Below are positions 27,598-37,514 of a DNA stretch of 64,000 nt, piece after piece. The stretch spans positions 97,765 to 161,764 of the forward strand of contig CAJTDX010000005.1 in assembly GCA_910575155.1 (NCBI GenBank), in the 5' to 3' direction. Position 1 is the stretch's first letter; each line of letters opens with the position of its first letter. Below the pieces are notes generated by a model. The model was given only the letters and a program-made list of their open reading frames with translations, made no database searches and was not told where the DNA came from. The DNA is from Lachnospiraceae bacterium (GTDB taxonomy: Bacteria; Bacillota; Clostridia; Lachnospirales; Lachnospiraceae). The position numbers were made by a program, and so were the translations under genes.

Positions 27598-30500
27598 ATG
27601 TACATTAAGAATAGAGCAGAATACTGTAAGATTCCGATATCTACACTGAATTTTTCCACAAGAACGTTCAATTGTTTAATGCGAGCTAACATTAGTACGC
27701 TTTATTTGCTTATTGAGAATATTGAAAATTTAGACAAAATCCGCAATATGGGATCAAAGAGTATTGCCGAAATCGAAGAACTTCTCCATGTAATAGAGGC
27801 AGACGGGATATTACAACTTGATGATTTTAAAGATAAAATGAAAAGATCTGGATTAGCTGTTGGGGAAAGACCATCATTTCCAGAAGAAATATTACGTCGT
27901 CCCGCATCAGATTTGGATGTTTCGGTACGGATTTGTAATTGTTTTATCATAGAGCATATTGAAACAATAGGTCAAGTATTAGATTTAGACCCTGCAGATA
28001 TTCTACACTTGAAGAATATGGGAACCCTTTCGCAGCAACAGCTTCTGGAACAGATAGATCTTCTTTATAAACTGGGAGAAGACTATTTTAAGCCTGCTCA
28101 CATTGAGTACGAATCGGATGAAGATGCGATGATAGAACATCAATTTGCCGAAAAGGGATTTGATTTCCCGGTAATTGACAAACTTGTTGAGCAGTTTGCT
28201 TTTAAAATTGGACATATGACAGAGTGGTTCGATCTGTCTCGTCAAAGCATATATAATGCAATTGATAAAAAGTCACCAAAACGCCAAGAAATCTGGACGG
28301 GCAAAAGACTGACTGAAAGTGAGAGGGATATCCTGCTCAAATTAATTTCTGTCAGAAAATTTGATTACAATGATGAAAATGTAATCTGTTATTGCATGAA
28401 TGATCGGCAGGGTGACTTAAGCTGTATCTTTGTGTATGAAAATGAGATTAAGTGCTTCTTCCTTGCGGACTTGCCAGAAAGCTTACAGCAGATGATAATG
28501 AATATTAATTTCCACAGATTTTCAGAACGCGAACTTTCGGGCGAAGCAGATGGAGATATTGTTTATTGCATTAAAAAACCTTATTTTATGCCCAAATATC
28601 CTGAAAAATTCAGAATGAATGCACAGCTTAGAGGGCTTTCTGCTGATGAATATGCAATTTATTTGTCAGGTTATCCCATAGGTGATGCAAGAGCTGTTAA
28701 TGATAATCAGATAGTGGCGTTCTTTCAGGAAAATCTTATTGATGGAAAAGTATACATATCTTCTGAACCTAAAAATCAGTGGATTAGATCCCTGGCATCC
28801 AGAAATGGATATGCAATTAAGGACTTTATTGAACTTTATGGTTTTGAATCTAAATTAGATGGGACAGAGCTTACATCAGATGGTGCCAGAGAACGTCATA
28901 TTGAGGAACTGAAGCAGTATATCGTCTGTGACAATGTGGTTTATTTTCCTACGGATTCCAGGATTTACAGGATTCTTAATACATACTGCTATAATAAAGG
29001 TTACTCCCTGAGTGAATATATAAAAGTGCTTGGTTTTGAACGCTCAATGGAACGGCCAGGGCTTGTTCAGGACATTCTTGAACAGGATATGATGGAACGC
29101 CATAGCGACGGAAAATTTGAAGATAAGGTGTTTGCACATTATCCGCTTCTCGGAAGCAAGATTCTTAAGCAGGAAACATTGGATAAGTTGAATGAAAACA
29201 CTAGAAAGTATATTGATACAGTTCTGAGAGACCCGCTTGCAAAGATGACTTTGCGTGCAGAAATGCAGATAACGTTAGCTCTTATCAATCATGCAAAAAA
29301 TTGGAAGAATGAAGAGAACAGTAACTTTTGGAATTTTATTTCACTACAATTTGGGTATCGTGATACAAACGGTGCTGTGGTTCGCCTTTTGCAGGCTTCG
29401 CTTGAAAGTGCAATGAAGAAGAATCACAGACTTTTCGTCGAAGATGCCAATGGTCGTGCATTTAAGTCCACGGCTGTTATCCATGCTCTCAGTACAAGAA
29501 AATCGTGGATGGCTTTATTCGATTTTTTGTTTGATTTTTATAAGAATAATCTGAATTGGAAGATGATTCCGGGAGATCCTTTGCTTGAAGTAATGATCCA
29601 ATCGCTACAGCAAAAGTTAAGTGGAGAAAATACTGAGGATACAGAACTTACAATCAGTTCTCGTGTATATTCATTCCAGGAAGGTATCCGTAAGCTCATT
29701 CTTTTACGGCCAGTCTTTACTCACAAGCTGTTTGAAAAGCTGATTGCTAAGATAGAGGCTTTGATTAATTCTGAGGAAATGCCAGTAAAAACCTATGAGG
29801 AGCAGCTTTGTGAAGAGTGGTTCAAAGATAAGGTTACTGCTATTGCAAATACCAGAAAGACAGAGCATCAGGTTCAGAATGGACAACGGGATATTGCTAT
29901 TGACTATTCCCGAATCAGAACAAAGATGGTGTTGAAGAACGAGAATGATGTGCAGCTAGTGGTACCGGATATTCGTTTGAAAAGCGAAAATGTCAGTAAA
30001 GCTATGCTTACTTTTTATTACAGTGGAGCAATTGTATATCAGCAAAGCTTAAGCTGGTATGGAAATGAACTTGGAAAAACATTAAATGGGGTTTCTGTTT
30101 CTTTGCCTGCTTTTAACAGGGATGTCAATGAACTGGATATTCAAGTTCGGATTACCTGTGATAATGAAGAAATATATAACTCCGACGATACATTATATCG
30201 CCATATGCTGATATTCTCCGGAACAACGGAAATTAACGTTGGCCAATTGAAGCGCGGTAATTATACACTGGTTATGCCATACACTGTTGCTTTTGAAGCT
30301 GAAAAGACAGAAGCTACGGATATAGATGCTTTTAAGGTGGGAGGTCTTAAAGCATTCTTCATTGAATTGAAAGATGGTTTTGTGCTTACGGTAGGAGGGA
30401 AACTGCTTTCCTTTGACAGCATTGGAGGAACAGATATCCGTGTTTTTCCACCTGCAGAATCTGCTGTTCTTCCCACTGTGAGTGTGAAAGATGTGGAATA

Positions 30501-31941
30501 TTATTTTGCTTATCGCGGTGGCTTTTGTAACATCATTTTGGGAAATGCCGAGTTTGTACGGCAGTATATAGTTTTGAAGAACGGAGAGCGAATTGAGTTT
30601 TCAGAACTTCCTAAAATTGAAAACAATGGAGGATTAGCTTTTAACTGTCTGATTGAAGGGAAAGAGGATATATGCAGGATTCAAGTTATAAATCTTGATA
30701 ATGAAAGATTAGTTTTTGATAGGAGTTTTCTTCTGATTGGCAGTGCAAAGGGAGATTTTAATCGGGAATTTTATTATTCTCAAAATGATTACATTGATGC
30801 AAGATTTATGATTAGTATAGACGATTTCTCTGAAACTGTGTTATTTACGCAAGAAGATGAAGAAGTGAGTGTGCCATATCGGAACGGAGAACTCCATATT
30901 GTCATTCCTAAAATACAGATTGAGGAAACTTCTGGCATGTGGATGAATGGGACAGCTCAGGCATATTATATTGGAAACATTCCGCAGAGTAGTCTGCTGA
31001 TGGTAAAGAGTCCAGCAAAAACAGAAGTTCGGTTTACCATCGGTGGCAAGGATATTATGTATGATGGGCAAGGGGTGGTTACTCTTGGAAATGTTCTGCA
31101 GTCATTCGCAGGAACGGATACATTTTCACTTACAGAGATTCAAATGGTGGTTAAAGGTATCAGACAAAGTGATTGTTATACGCTGACTCGTGTTTTCTAT
31201 AAAGAAAGGTTTCTGAAAACACCGGAATTTTGGACAGAAAATAACAGACTTTTTTGGAATCAAGGCGGAGGATTTATCGGAAAAGAGGGAAGAAAATTTA
31301 CGCTTGCATTATTTAGAAATGAAGATTCTTTGACGGAATTTGAACTTGATGAAGGTATCGAAAGTATAGAAATCCCGGCAGATATGGAGATTGGAAACTA
31401 CCGTTTTAAAATCAGTATTCTTTCTGGGAGTCTTTTTAAAAAGGTTAAGGAAGTGATTGCTGAGGGTGATTGCATTGTTGGTGATAAAAATTTACTGCGT
31501 TTTAAAGATAGGCGTATTGTGGTGGATGCTATTACAGATGAATCTAATGAGGGAGCGGGGCATATAAAGATTAAAACATGCTACATTGATAATATAGAGT
31601 TTACAGGTATGGAAGATACCTCGGAGGGATATCGGCCTGTTTACAAAGGAATCCTGTTTACAGAAGGATATCATGGAGAACGTTATGAATTCTCGTTTGA
31701 CACACACACTAACAAGCGGGGAGTTACAAAGATGATGGTCAATCCCGTGAGGATTGTTTATGTTGGAGATGTTGTCCTGTGCATAACAAACTCCGATTAC
31801 GATGGATTTTGCTATTATCACTATTATGATAGATATTTAGAAAAAATGGTCTATGCGCTGACAGATCATGAAGAAACAAAAGCGAACAAGCACAAATATT
31901 CCCTTGTTGATTTGTACTTGTACCGGACAGAAAGGATATAA
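27598..31941 (+). CDS. large protein with tandem RNAP alpha-CTD-like domains, partner of helicase (DruH-like position)
   Basis: 1447 aa from ATG 27598 (GAGAGG upstream). Residues 12-63 and 101-153 are two domains like the C-terminal domain of RNA polymerase alpha: IPISTLNFSTRTFNCLMRAN with NMGSKSIAEIEELL, and RPASDLDVSVRICNCF with KNMGTLSQQQLLEQI. The arginine used by E. coli alpha (R265) to contact DNA is kept in both (Arg22, Arg111), as are the N-C of NCL and the helix-hairpin-helix glycine. Residues 195-250 look like a helix-turn-helix (WFDLSRQSIYNAI). The remaining 1100 residues show no family I know; the second half is rich in beta strands. The stop is two bases before the helicase ATG. 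Size and order fit DruH of Druantia type III; function otherwise unknown. Confidence 0.6.
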   Translation: MYIKNRAEYCKIPISTLNFSTRTFNCLMRANISTLYLLIENIENLDKIRNMGSKSIAEIEELLHVIEADGILQLDDFKDKMKRSGLAVGERPSFPEEILRRPASDLDVSVRICNCFIIEHIETIGQVLDLDPADILHLKNMGTLSQQQLLEQIDLLYKLGEDYFKPAHIEYESDEDAMIEHQFAEKGFDFPVIDKLVEQFAFKIGHMTEWFDLSRQSIYNAIDKKSPKRQEIWTGKRLTESERDILLKLISVRKFDYNDENVICYCMNDRQGDLSCIFVYENEIKCFFLADLPESLQQMIMNINFHRFSERELSGEADGDIVYCIKKPYFMPKYPEKFRMNAQLRGLSADEYAIYLSGYPIGDARAVNDNQIVAFFQENLIDGKVYISSEPKNQWIRSLASRNGYAIKDFIELYGFESKLDGTELTSDGARERHIEELKQYIVCDNVVYFPTDSRIYRILNTYCYNKGYSLSEYIKVLGFERSMERPGLVQDILEQDMMERHSDGKFEDKVFAHYPLLGSKILKQETLDKLNENTRKYIDTVLRDPLAKMTLRAEMQITLALINHAKNWKNEENSNFWNFISLQFGYRDTNGAVVRLLQASLESAMKKNHRLFVEDANGRAFKSTAVIHALSTRKSWMALFDFLFDFYKNNLNWKMIPGDPLLEVMIQSLQQKLSGENTEDTELTISSRVYSFQEGIRKLILLRPVFTHKLFEKLIAKIEALINSEEMPVKTYEEQLCEEWFKDKVTAIANTRKTEHQVQNGQRDIAIDYSRIRTKMVLKNENDVQLVVPDIRLKSENVSKAMLTFYYSGAIVYQQSLSWYGNELGKTLNGVSVSLPAFNRDVNELDIQVRITCDNEEIYNSDDTLYRHMLIFSGTTEINVGQLKRGNYTLVMPYTVAFEAEKTEATDIDAFKVGGLKAFFIELKDGFVLTVGGKLLSFDSIGGTDIRVFPPAESAVLPTVSVKDVEYYFAYRGGFCNIILGNAEFVRQYIVLKNGERIEFSELPKIENNGGLAFNCLIEGKEDICRIQVINLDNERLVFDRSFLLIGSAKGDFNREFYYSQNDYIDARFMISIDDFSETVLFTQEDEEVSVPYRNGELHIVIPKIQIEETSGMWMNGTAQAYYIGNIPQSSLLMVKSPAKTEVRFTIGGKDIMYDGQGVVTLGNVLQSFAGTDTFSLTEIQMVVKGIRQSDCYTLTRVFYKERFLKTPEFWTENNRLFWNQGGGFIGKEGRKFTLALFRNEDSLTEFELDEGIESIEIPADMEIGNYRFKISILSGSLFKKVKEVIAEGDCIVGDKNLLRFKDRRIVVDAITDESNEGAGHIKIKTCYIDNIEFTGMEDTSEGYRPVYKGILFTEGYHGERYEFSFDTHTNKRGVTKMMVNPVRIVYVGDVVLCITNSDYDGFCYYHYYDRYLEKMVYALTDHEETKANKHKYSLVDLYLYRTERI

Positions 31942-31943
31942 GT

Positions 31944-34900
31944 ATGTTTAATCCAATAGCGGCGGCAAAAAATATAAAAGATGAATTTATAGGATATATT
32001 TCCACATTATTCCATATCTCTGATAGGGATTATGCTATGCAATTTGTTGCAGCATTGCAGGAAGAAGGCGTTGTATCGAAAGGCCCCTATCTTGATATTA
32101 GTGATTCTTATAAAACGGGGAAAAGTATGGAGGATATGATTGAAGAAGGCGAGGCTTCTCCTTTATTCCGAGGATTGGAAGGGAATATTCCTGACGGCGA
32201 GAAGGAAATACAGATCAATCGAGGGCTGTATCTTCATCAAGAAAGAGCACTCAGGAAAACTAATAAAGGAAAGAATTTGATTGTTACTACTGGTACCGGT
32301 TCTGGAAAAACAGAGTGTTTCATGATTCCCATTATAAACCATATCCTGCGTGAAGCAGAGGAAGGAACAATTTCTTCAGGGGTCAGAGCAATTTTGATAT
32401 ACCCGATGAATGCCCTTGCAAATGACCAGATGAAGCGACTGCGAAATATGCTGAAAAATTACCCCGATATTACTTTTGGTGTGTATAACAGCAGTACTAA
32501 GCAGAATGAGCAGGACGGTATTACGGAGTATGGAAAAATTTATAAGGATACTAACGGGTATCCGTTAAAACCGTTGAAGAACGAGATTATTTCCCGTGAT
32601 CGAATGCAGACCATGCCGCCGCATATTTTGGTGACAAATTATGCGATGCTTGAGTATATGATGCTCAGACCGAAAGATGACCTTGTTTTTTCAGGAGCAA
32701 AACTTCGTTTTTTGGTGTTGGACGAAGCTCATATTTATCGCGGTGCGACAGGAATGGAGACGTCTCTGCTGTTAAAACGTTTGAAAGCAAGGATCAGCAA
32801 TCCCGCTAATGTGTTGCATATCCTTACCAGTGCTACATTGGGCGGGAAGGAAGCGGATGGGGATATCGTAAAATTTGCGGATACTTTGTGTAATACCACT
32901 TTCATGGCAGAAGACATTATCCGTTCTGAAATTATAGTTCCATCTTATGATAAGCCAGCTTCTAATATACCAGTTTCTTTGTTTGGCAAGCTGATTGATC
33001 CGCAGAAACCACTTAATGAGATTGTCGGTGATTATGAGATAACTATTCCTGTTGGACAGGCGGATGCAGAGTTTTTGTATGATTTATGTGTCAGTGCATC
33101 TGTATATAGAGAACTTCGTACAATAATAAACCATCCTATGACGATTCCTGAGATTACAAAAGGTTTTCAGCAAAAACATGAAATCACAGAACAGGATGTT
33201 GTTAATATCGTTAACATAGCGGTACAGGCATCGAAGAATAAATCTCCACTGATAAAGGCACGTTATCATATGTTTGCGAAAGCAATGGAAGGTGCATACA
33301 TCACCTTGGGGAAGTATAAAAGGCTAATGCTGAACAGAAACCGGAATATAATTATTGGCAGTGAGGAGTGGAAGGTTTTTGAATGTGCTGTTTGTGATGA
33401 CTGTGGTCGTATCGCCATAGTCGGGAAAGAACTGGATGGAAAGTTAGAATTTGCTAATAGTTCTTATGATCCGGAGATAGAATATTATCTGCTTTGGGAC
33501 AGTCATGACACTGTTCTTGATGGAGATGACGAAGATGAGGAAGAAACTATAGGCGAAATCGGAAAGAACGATTATATGGTCTGTGCGAAGTGCGGATCGA
33601 TTATTCATGAGAGTCTGAAATCAGATCCTCCCTGTACCTGTGGATTGAACCATTATGTGAGAGTAAGAAAAGGCAAAAAAGGTGGCGTGCGTGGCGATGG
33701 AAAATGTCCAAGTTGTAATCTTGGACATTTTAAGACATTTTATCTTGGATATGATGCGGCAACGGCTGTCCTTGGAACATCGTTGTTTGAGGAATTGCCG
33801 GAGAGTGAAAAAGTTCTTAATAGCAAAAAAAGTGATTTGGGAACAAAGAGAGGTTTGTTTAGTTCAGCAAGACAGAATTCACAAGTAGATATCATTAAGA
33901 GAAAACGGCAGTTTTTGTCTTTCTCGGATAGTCGTGGTGAGGCAGCGTTCTTTGCATCTTATATGACAGCTTCCTACAGTGAGTTTTTACGTCGTCGTGG
34001 TATTTGGCATGTTGTGGAGAAAAATTGCGACAATATGGCTTCTCATCCTTGGGAAATCCAGAATTTTGTGGATGAATTGGCATCATATTTTGATTCCTGC
34101 CGTACTTTTGCAGAACCCGGTGATAATGGAAAGCAAAATTTGACTGCGATTAGCCGCAAGAATGCGTGGATTGCTGTACTGAATGAAATGGTTAATGCCC
34201 GCAGAAGCACCAGCCTTGTTTCCATGGGCATGATAAAGTTTGATTACAAGGGAAATAGTGAAGATATTATGGCAGGCGTTGCAGAAGCATATGGTCAGAA
34301 CAGTCATGATATGAAAGCCCTGTTTGATTTGCTTGTTATGGATATTGTATACCATGGTGCATTGGAAGGAGAATGCAATTTAACGGATGATGATCGAGAA
34401 TATATTTTTTATGCTGCCAGACCTAAGCGAATAAAGAGGTGTAAGGATCTGGACAAGGACAAAAAGAAGGCGTATTTGGCAGGATGGTCTGCAGCTTGCA
34501 GGAAAAATGGAAAACTATTAAAAAACGGTCGGCTAAAACGTGTTATGAAGGTTCTTGATTTAGACGAAACTGCCGCTAATGAATTGTTACAGATTTATTG
34601 GGATGAGATTCTATGCGGGGAGGAGAGTCTCTCTTCTGCTGGTAATGGCGAATTTTATTTTAGTACAGAGCGGTTTACGATAGGGGCAGGCACGGAGGAT
34701 GTTCCCATTTATGTATGTGATGTCTGTGGCAAAACAAGTATGACTAATTGTAAATGGATGTGTACAACACAGAAATGTGGCGGTCACCTGAAACAGATTA
34801 CTCATGCAAGTCTTCTTGATGACAATCATTATGCAAAACTTTACAAATCAACACTCATGCAACCTTTACATATCAAAGAGCATACAGCTCAGCTCGGAAG

Positions 34901-36803
34901 AGAGGAGCAACAGAAGTACCAAGAAATGTTTGTCAATAAGGAAATCAATGCATTGAGCTGTTCCACTACGTTTGAAATGGGTGTGGATGTAGGTGATTTG
35001 GAAACCGTATATCTTCGTAATATGCCACCATCACCGGCAAACTATGTTCAGAGAGCCGGTCGTGCAGGGCGTGGTAAGAATGCGGCTGCATTCTCACTAA
35101 CATATGCTAAGTTAAGTTCGCACGATTTTACATATTATAAAAATCCTGAGAATATGATTACTGGCAAAATAGGTGTACCCTTATTTACAGTTAAAAATGA
35201 GAAAGTAATTCTCAGACATATATTTGCAGTGGCTTTAAGTGATTTCTTTGCAAAGCAGATTGATGTCTACAATTTAAACAATGCAGATGTTTTACTTAAT
35301 GAAAATGGGTGGGAGAGACTGTGCATTTATCTTGAAAGCAAGCCAGAACATTTGAAAGTAGTTCTTCAAAACTCAATACCTGAATCGATGCATGAAACTA
35401 TGGGAATCAATGATTATTCATGGAAGGAGAAATTAATTGGCAAAGATGGTGTCCTAAAGATGGCGGTAGATGAATTTAGGGGAACAGTTAAATATTATAA
35501 AGATGAGATTGAGAAACAATTAAAGGAGGGATCCATTCATAAGGCAGATGAAGCTGAAAGAAAGATGAAATCTTATCGGCGAGGCAAAGAAGATAATCGT
35601 GGTAGAAATGAATTGATAGAGTTTCTTGTCAGAAATAATGTGCTGCCGAAATATGGGTTTCCAGTAGATACTGTAGAACTGCATCAGAATGCCAATAATG
35701 CAACAGATAAGAAGTTACAAATGGTTAGAGACCTTCAGCTTGCTATTTCTGAATATGCTCCAGATGCGCAGGTAGTCGCAGACGGGAAGCTGTATACCAG
35801 TCGATATATCAGAAAACTTCCGCAGACTACGGGACAGGATTGGGAAACCGCATATATCGCACAATGCAAAAATCCTTCCTGTCTTACATGGAATCACCGT
35901 TCTATGGAGCCGGATTCTTCTGGGGAAGAATGTGTATCATGCCATAAAATTATTGAACAGCATCGTTGGAAACAGGCTATTGAGCCGAGAAGAGGTTTTG
36001 TTGCAGATGGTAAACCAAAAGATGTTCCAATGCGCAAGCCAGATAAGGTTTATCGCAGTGATGATTTCTATATCGGGGATGTCAGGCGTCAGATAATGCA
36101 GAAGTATGCTTTTGTTATGAATGATGGAAATAAATTCTGTATGGAAACATCTGTAAATGATTCATTGATGGTGGTATGCAACGATGACTTCTATGTATGT
36201 CCACATTGTGGATATTCAGAAAGTACTACTGAGAATTTGGATGAGGCTGATTTCAATTCACATCAGAAAACTATGGAGAAAAAGCATCCTACACCATGGG
36301 GAAAAGATTGTGAAGTGAAGTTGGTGAAGAATAAGTTATGTCATGTATTTAAGACGGATGTTGTACGTTTGTTTTTTTCAAGTCCACAGGCAGGAAATCA
36401 AGAAATGATGCTGTCTGTAATGTATGCTCTGTTAGAAGCATTATCGGCAGAGTTGGATATTGAACGAAATGATATTAAGGGTTGTCTACATAAAGTTATT
36501 TTAGATAATAAACTGATGTATTCTGTTGTTTTATATGATGCTGTGGCAGGCGGGGCCGGTCATGTAAGAAGATTGGTCACTGAATCTGGAGATAAATTTC
36601 GGCAGGTAGTTGATAAGGCGATTGAAATAACGAAAGGATGTAACTGTTCGCCTTCCTGTTATAGCTGTCTGAGAAATTATTACAACCAGAAAATTCATGA
36701 CAAGCTGAATCGAAAGTTTGCGTATGATTTTTTGGAAAATTATTCGGGAGAGTTTGAAACTATTACGGAAAAGGAGTTTGAAGCGAATGGAATGAATCTT
36801 TGA
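31944..36803 (+). CDS. DEAD/DEAH-box helicase with zinc clusters and DUF1998-like C-terminus (DruE-like)
   Basis: 1619 aa. Superfamily 2 motifs: TGTGSGKT (116-123), DEAH (260-263), SAT (296-298), then after a 700-residue insertion FEMGVDVGDL (near 1010) and QRAGRAGRGK (near 1036). Cysteine clusters: CAVCDDCG (near 481), CAKCG and CTCG (near 550-575), CPSC (near 589), CDVCG with CTTQKCGG (near 925-945), CKNPSC with CVSC (near 1308-1335), CPHCG (near 1419), and the terminal CNCSPSCYSC (near 1567) preceded by DAVAGGAGHVRRL, the hallmark of DUF1998. Such helicases occur in Druantia (DruE), DISARM and the MrfA repair family. Translation is coupled to the upstream gene (AAGGA, two-base gap). Likely an ATP-driven DNA or RNA remodeller in antiphage defence. 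Confidence 0.8.
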   Translation: MFNPIAAAKNIKDEFIGYISTLFHISDRDYAMQFVAALQEEGVVSKGPYLDISDSYKTGKSMEDMIEEGEASPLFRGLEGNIPDGEKEIQINRGLYLHQERALRKTNKGKNLIVTTGTGSGKTECFMIPIINHILREAEEGTISSGVRAILIYPMNALANDQMKRLRNMLKNYPDITFGVYNSSTKQNEQDGITEYGKIYKDTNGYPLKPLKNEIISRDRMQTMPPHILVTNYAMLEYMMLRPKDDLVFSGAKLRFLVLDEAHIYRGATGMETSLLLKRLKARISNPANVLHILTSATLGGKEADGDIVKFADTLCNTTFMAEDIIRSEIIVPSYDKPASNIPVSLFGKLIDPQKPLNEIVGDYEITIPVGQADAEFLYDLCVSASVYRELRTIINHPMTIPEITKGFQQKHEITEQDVVNIVNIAVQASKNKSPLIKARYHMFAKAMEGAYITLGKYKRLMLNRNRNIIIGSEEWKVFECAVCDDCGRIAIVGKELDGKLEFANSSYDPEIEYYLLWDSHDTVLDGDDEDEEETIGEIGKNDYMVCAKCGSIIHESLKSDPPCTCGLNHYVRVRKGKKGGVRGDGKCPSCNLGHFKTFYLGYDAATAVLGTSLFEELPESEKVLNSKKSDLGTKRGLFSSARQNSQVDIIKRKRQFLSFSDSRGEAAFFASYMTASYSEFLRRRGIWHVVEKNCDNMASHPWEIQNFVDELASYFDSCRTFAEPGDNGKQNLTAISRKNAWIAVLNEMVNARRSTSLVSMGMIKFDYKGNSEDIMAGVAEAYGQNSHDMKALFDLLVMDIVYHGALEGECNLTDDDREYIFYAARPKRIKRCKDLDKDKKKAYLAGWSAACRKNGKLLKNGRLKRVMKVLDLDETAANELLQIYWDEILCGEESLSSAGNGEFYFSTERFTIGAGTEDVPIYVCDVCGKTSMTNCKWMCTTQKCGGHLKQITHASLLDDNHYAKLYKSTLMQPLHIKEHTAQLGREEQQKYQEMFVNKEINALSCSTTFEMGVDVGDLETVYLRNMPPSPANYVQRAGRAGRGKNAAAFSLTYAKLSSHDFTYYKNPENMITGKIGVPLFTVKNEKVILRHIFAVALSDFFAKQIDVYNLNNADVLLNENGWERLCIYLESKPEHLKVVLQNSIPESMHETMGINDYSWKEKLIGKDGVLKMAVDEFRGTVKYYKDEIEKQLKEGSIHKADEAERKMKSYRRGKEDNRGRNELIEFLVRNNVLPKYGFPVDTVELHQNANNATDKKLQMVRDLQLAISEYAPDAQVVADGKLYTSRYIRKLPQTTGQDWETAYIAQCKNPSCLTWNHRSMEPDSSGEECVSCHKIIEQHRWKQAIEPRRGFVADGKPKDVPMRKPDKVYRSDDFYIGDVRRQIMQKYAFVMNDGNKFCMETSVNDSLMVVCNDDFYVCPHCGYSESTTENLDEADFNSHQKTMEKKHPTPWGKDCEVKLVKNKLCHVFKTDVVRLFFSSPQAGNQEMMLSVMYALLEALSAELDIERNDIKGCLHKVILDNKLMYSVVLYDAVAGGAGHVRRLVTESGDKFRQVVDKAIEITKGCNCSPSCYSCLRNYYNQKIHDKLNRKFAYDFLENYSGEFETITEKEFEANGMNL

Positions 36804-36957
36804 AAGATGATCTAATATGGTGCCTTATATACAGCATAGTAGGTTGTTTCTTTCGTTTTATGCCAATGCTTTGTGCATTGGTGATTACTCCTGGGGAACG
36901 TTAGTGACAGATATTCCACAGTACATTTAAAGCGGTAAACAAAAGCGATACATACAT

Positions 36958-37016
36958 TTTAGCGGGCGTGCTGCGTTTCACGATGAATGTGGATTGCAGT
37001 GCGCCCGCTTTTTCTG
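36958..37016 (+). terminator. hairpin after the helicase gene
   Basis: AGCGGGCG (near 36960) pairs with CGCCCGCT (37003-37010) over a 35-base loop and is followed by TTTTTCTGG. Probably ends the two-gene defence-like transcript. The 155 bases before it contain no gene. Confidence 0.6.
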
Positions 37017-37074
37017 GTTACGGATGACAAAATGCCGTTCCTTTAGACAGGGAAGGCACCAGCAGAAGGATAAA

Positions 37075-37357
37075 TTACGACACACCCGATAAAAGCAGCC
37101 AGGACGGCTGTGTTATGCTGGGTGTTTTCTATTGTTCAGAGAAAGGACAGGCCATCTGGCGGAACAGTCCCCAGGGCTTTCCCGGCAGATGGCACCGGCA
37201 GGCTGCCGGGGAAGCCGGAACAAAATGCTGTCCCCACGAAAGGGGATACCATGGGCATGGAACAGGCAGGGAACGGATTCCCGCCACCCACAACAGGACA
37301 TCATATTTTTTCTGTACATACCGCAGCACCTTCCAAAGGGGCTGCGGGCTTTTTTTA
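37075..37357 (+). ncRNA. structured noncoding RNA candidate
   Basis: About 280 bases, G+C-rich against its surroundings, with nested hairpins: CACCC/GGGTG enclosing GCAGCC/GGCTG(T) (37083-37126), GCCATCTG/CAGATGGC, a 14-bp stem GGCTTTCCCGGCAG/CTGCCGGGGAAGCC (37173-37187 with 37203-37216), TCCCC/GGGGA, GGGAA/TTCCC, and a terminator at the end. Both strands are open in several frames, as expected for a stem-rich RNA, and no frame has a ribosome site or known protein. I cannot name the class; the raiA motif RNA of Firmicutes is one to test. Confidence 0.55.
37321..37357 (+). terminator. terminator of the structured RNA
   Basis: CCGCAGC (37321-37327) pairs with GCTGCGG (37341-37347), followed by a seven-T run. 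Confidence 0.85.
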
Positions 37358-37514
37358 TTCGACACATTTCTATCTTATCCCCGGACATATTACAAAAGGA
37401 TGGGTAAACGTTTTTCATTATCACCCATAATTTGATTGCCGCAAACCGATTTAAGGATTATTTAATAACTTCTATGCTACAATCGAATCACAAAGCGAAA
37501 GGAGCAATAAAAAA

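Noticed and set aside
37110..37435. Several long overlapping open frames on both strands
   Set aside because: They lie in a hairpin-rich G+C-rich stretch, none has a proper ribosome site or a recognisable protein, and the strands mirror each other. A structured RNA explains them better.
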